From Paenibacillus peoriae (GTDB lineage Bacteria > Bacillota > Bacilli > Paenibacillales > Paenibacillaceae): a stretch of 64,000 nucleotides of DNA. Under the pieces are notes generated by a model. It saw only the letters and a list, made by a program, of their open reading frames with translations, was not told the origin of the DNA and did not search any database. Location: the NCBI RefSeq assembly GCF_022531965.1, contig NZ_CP092831.1, positions 3,605,001-3,669,000 of the forward strand, in the 5' to 3' direction. Both the position numbers and the translations under genes were made by a program. Shown here in pieces: positions 63,251 through 64,000 of the stretch (position 1 is the first letter of the stretch; each line of letters opens with the position of its first letter).

Positions 63251-63290
63251 AAAAACGGGCTTGGAGCTAATCACTCTGACGTCCGTTTTT
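63251..63290 (+). terminator. Rho-independent terminator
   Basis: AAAAACGG and CCGTTTTT outer stem followed by T-rich sequence, 30 bp after the esterase stop. Confidence 0.75.
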
Positions 63291-63513
63291 TATTCCGTGT
63301 GGATCAAAGACTATACAGCCAGGAGAATAGTTCAAAAATACAGTACAATAAAATGAATTTCTTTAATTGTTATATTTTAATTATTTTGTATCTTATAGGA
63401 CTTTAGAATCGTTTTTTTGTATTATTTTGACAACATTTGTCGAATAAAGCGAAATCAATAATTTTACATGGTATATTTTAGGAGCTCATATCATACATCA
63501 GGAGGAATTTTTT

Positions 63514-63846
63514 ATGAATACTAAGAAAATCTTATTAACAACAGCAATGTCTTTGGGGCTAATTGGTAGTATCATCGTCCCTAGTGCGTCCGCAGCAGTA
63601 GGTCCTTCGCCAGTAATTACGCCTGTTGTAGAAGTTAACGGAGTATATTACAGAACGGATACATTGCCACGAAATTATTCCTATGCGCTGTCAAATTACC
63701 CGGGCGATACTTATAAAGTGGTGAGCGGAAATGTCACAGTCTCCTCTTCCGGCGTGGTAACAACCACCACTGCAACGAGCGCAAGAGTAGAAATTTACGG
63801 CGGTAACGGTAAATTGAGAATGGTGTATACCGTCAAGGTAAACTAA
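63514..63846 (+). CDS. Small secreted protein, Ig-like/beta-rich
   Basis: 110 residues with CAGGAGGAATTTTTT before the ATG. The signal peptide cleaves after PSASA. The mature part (ITPVVEVNGVYYRTDTLPRN; YKVVSGNVTVSSSGVVTTTT; VEIYGGNGKLRMVYTVKV) looks like one Big_2-type beta-sandwich. No anchor. Possibly an extracellular matrix or wall-associated protein; function unknown. Confidence 0.8.
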   Translation: MNTKKILLTTAMSLGLIGSIIVPSASAAVGPSPVITPVVEVNGVYYRTDTLPRNYSYALSNYPGDTYKVVSGNVTVSSSGVVTTTTATSARVEIYGGNGKLRMVYTVKVN

Positions 63847-63919
63847 GGTTGGAATAAGCGTTCCTGGGAGTACGGAGTCAACGATCATTATCAAAATGGT
63901 GATTTGATAGCGAGTTTTT

Positions 63920-63951
63920 TAAGCACTGTCCGTTTATTGGGACAGTGCTTC
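63920..63951 (+). terminator. Rho-independent terminator
   Basis: AAGCACTGTCC and GGACAGTGCTT form an 11-bp stem with a TTCTTT tail. Confidence 0.9.
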
Positions 63952-64000
63952 TTTATGGGGCGAGTAGAACTCATACTGCTATTTTATCAGTAGAACTCTA

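Noticed and set aside
1..64000. CRISPR array, rRNA operon, prophage structural genes, toxin-antitoxin pair
   Set aside because: No regular spacer-repeat pattern, rRNA landmarks or phage structural genes were recognised on either strand; the only phage-like item is the broken integrase.

Overview
The window looks like a piece of a Paenibacillus chromosome, closest in style to the P. polymyxa group. The reasons are moderate GC, strong AGGAGG-type ribosome binding sites with many TTG/GTG starts, YesM/YesN two-component pairs beside Lpl-type sugar ABC transporters, S-layer-homology and copper-amine-oxidase-N surface proteins, GH25 and SleB-like wall hydrolases, YolD/YjcZ/DUF2642-type small proteins, and an abundance of plant-polysaccharide enzymes. 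This assignment rests on gene content recalled from memory, not on a search.

Layout. (1) 1-7117: a CUT1-type oligosaccharide importer (two permeases and a lipoprotein binding protein, no ATPase) with its YesM/YesN-type kinase and AraC-type regulator, all on the minus strand. (2) 7231-17356: small unknown genes, a NucB-like nuclease, a large bacterial-Ig-repeat surface protein, ung, an SLH protein, a GH115-like glycosidase and a membrane-anchored serine hydrolase. (3) 17400-35830: a scrambled accessory zone. It holds cysK, a yolD gene, two serine hydrolases created by a promoter/signal-peptide duplication, a histidine kinase fused to its LuxR-type response regulator, IS110 and IS30 remnants, and a GC-richer envelope-lipid operon (YkoP-like, DedA, PAP2, two MGDG-synthase-like glycosyltransferases, a polysaccharide deacetylase, an MFS transporter). 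That operon is bracketed by 366-bp direct repeats. The zone ends with a decayed tyrosine integrase beside tRNA-Leu(UAA). (4) 36068-49899: ordinary backbone genes, including YnfA, a GH26 mannanase, glycerol dehydrogenase, a KAS III-like protein, a SleB-like hydrolase, a GH25 lysozyme, and a YeiH exporter with a divergent LysR regulator. (5) 49960-63221: a pectin/hemicellulose utilisation locus with GH43, CE8 pectinesterase, an esterase, GH28 polygalacturonase, a second CUT1 importer, YesL, an AraC-type regulator and a fused double esterase. Good CcpA (cre) matches lie at its transporter promoters. (6) 63514-end: a small secreted protein.

How the parts work together. The two sugar systems are each built as sensor/regulator plus importer without an ATPase, so they probably share an MsmX-type ATPase encoded elsewhere. 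In the right-hand locus the enzymes mostly lack signal peptides. This suggests that oligosaccharides released outside are imported, then demethylated, deacetylated and hydrolysed in the cytoplasm. The central zone is best read as a site of repeated insertion and recombination next to a tRNA gene.

Most unusual observations: a probable ancestral two-domain serine hydrolase split in two by a 338-bp insertion flanked by 45-bp repeats; the 9.2-kb repeat-bracketed lipid/glycosyltransferase island; a one-piece membrane kinase/LuxR regulator; an acetyltransferase that appears to start at ATT; and a KAS III homologue that keeps only the catalytic Cys.
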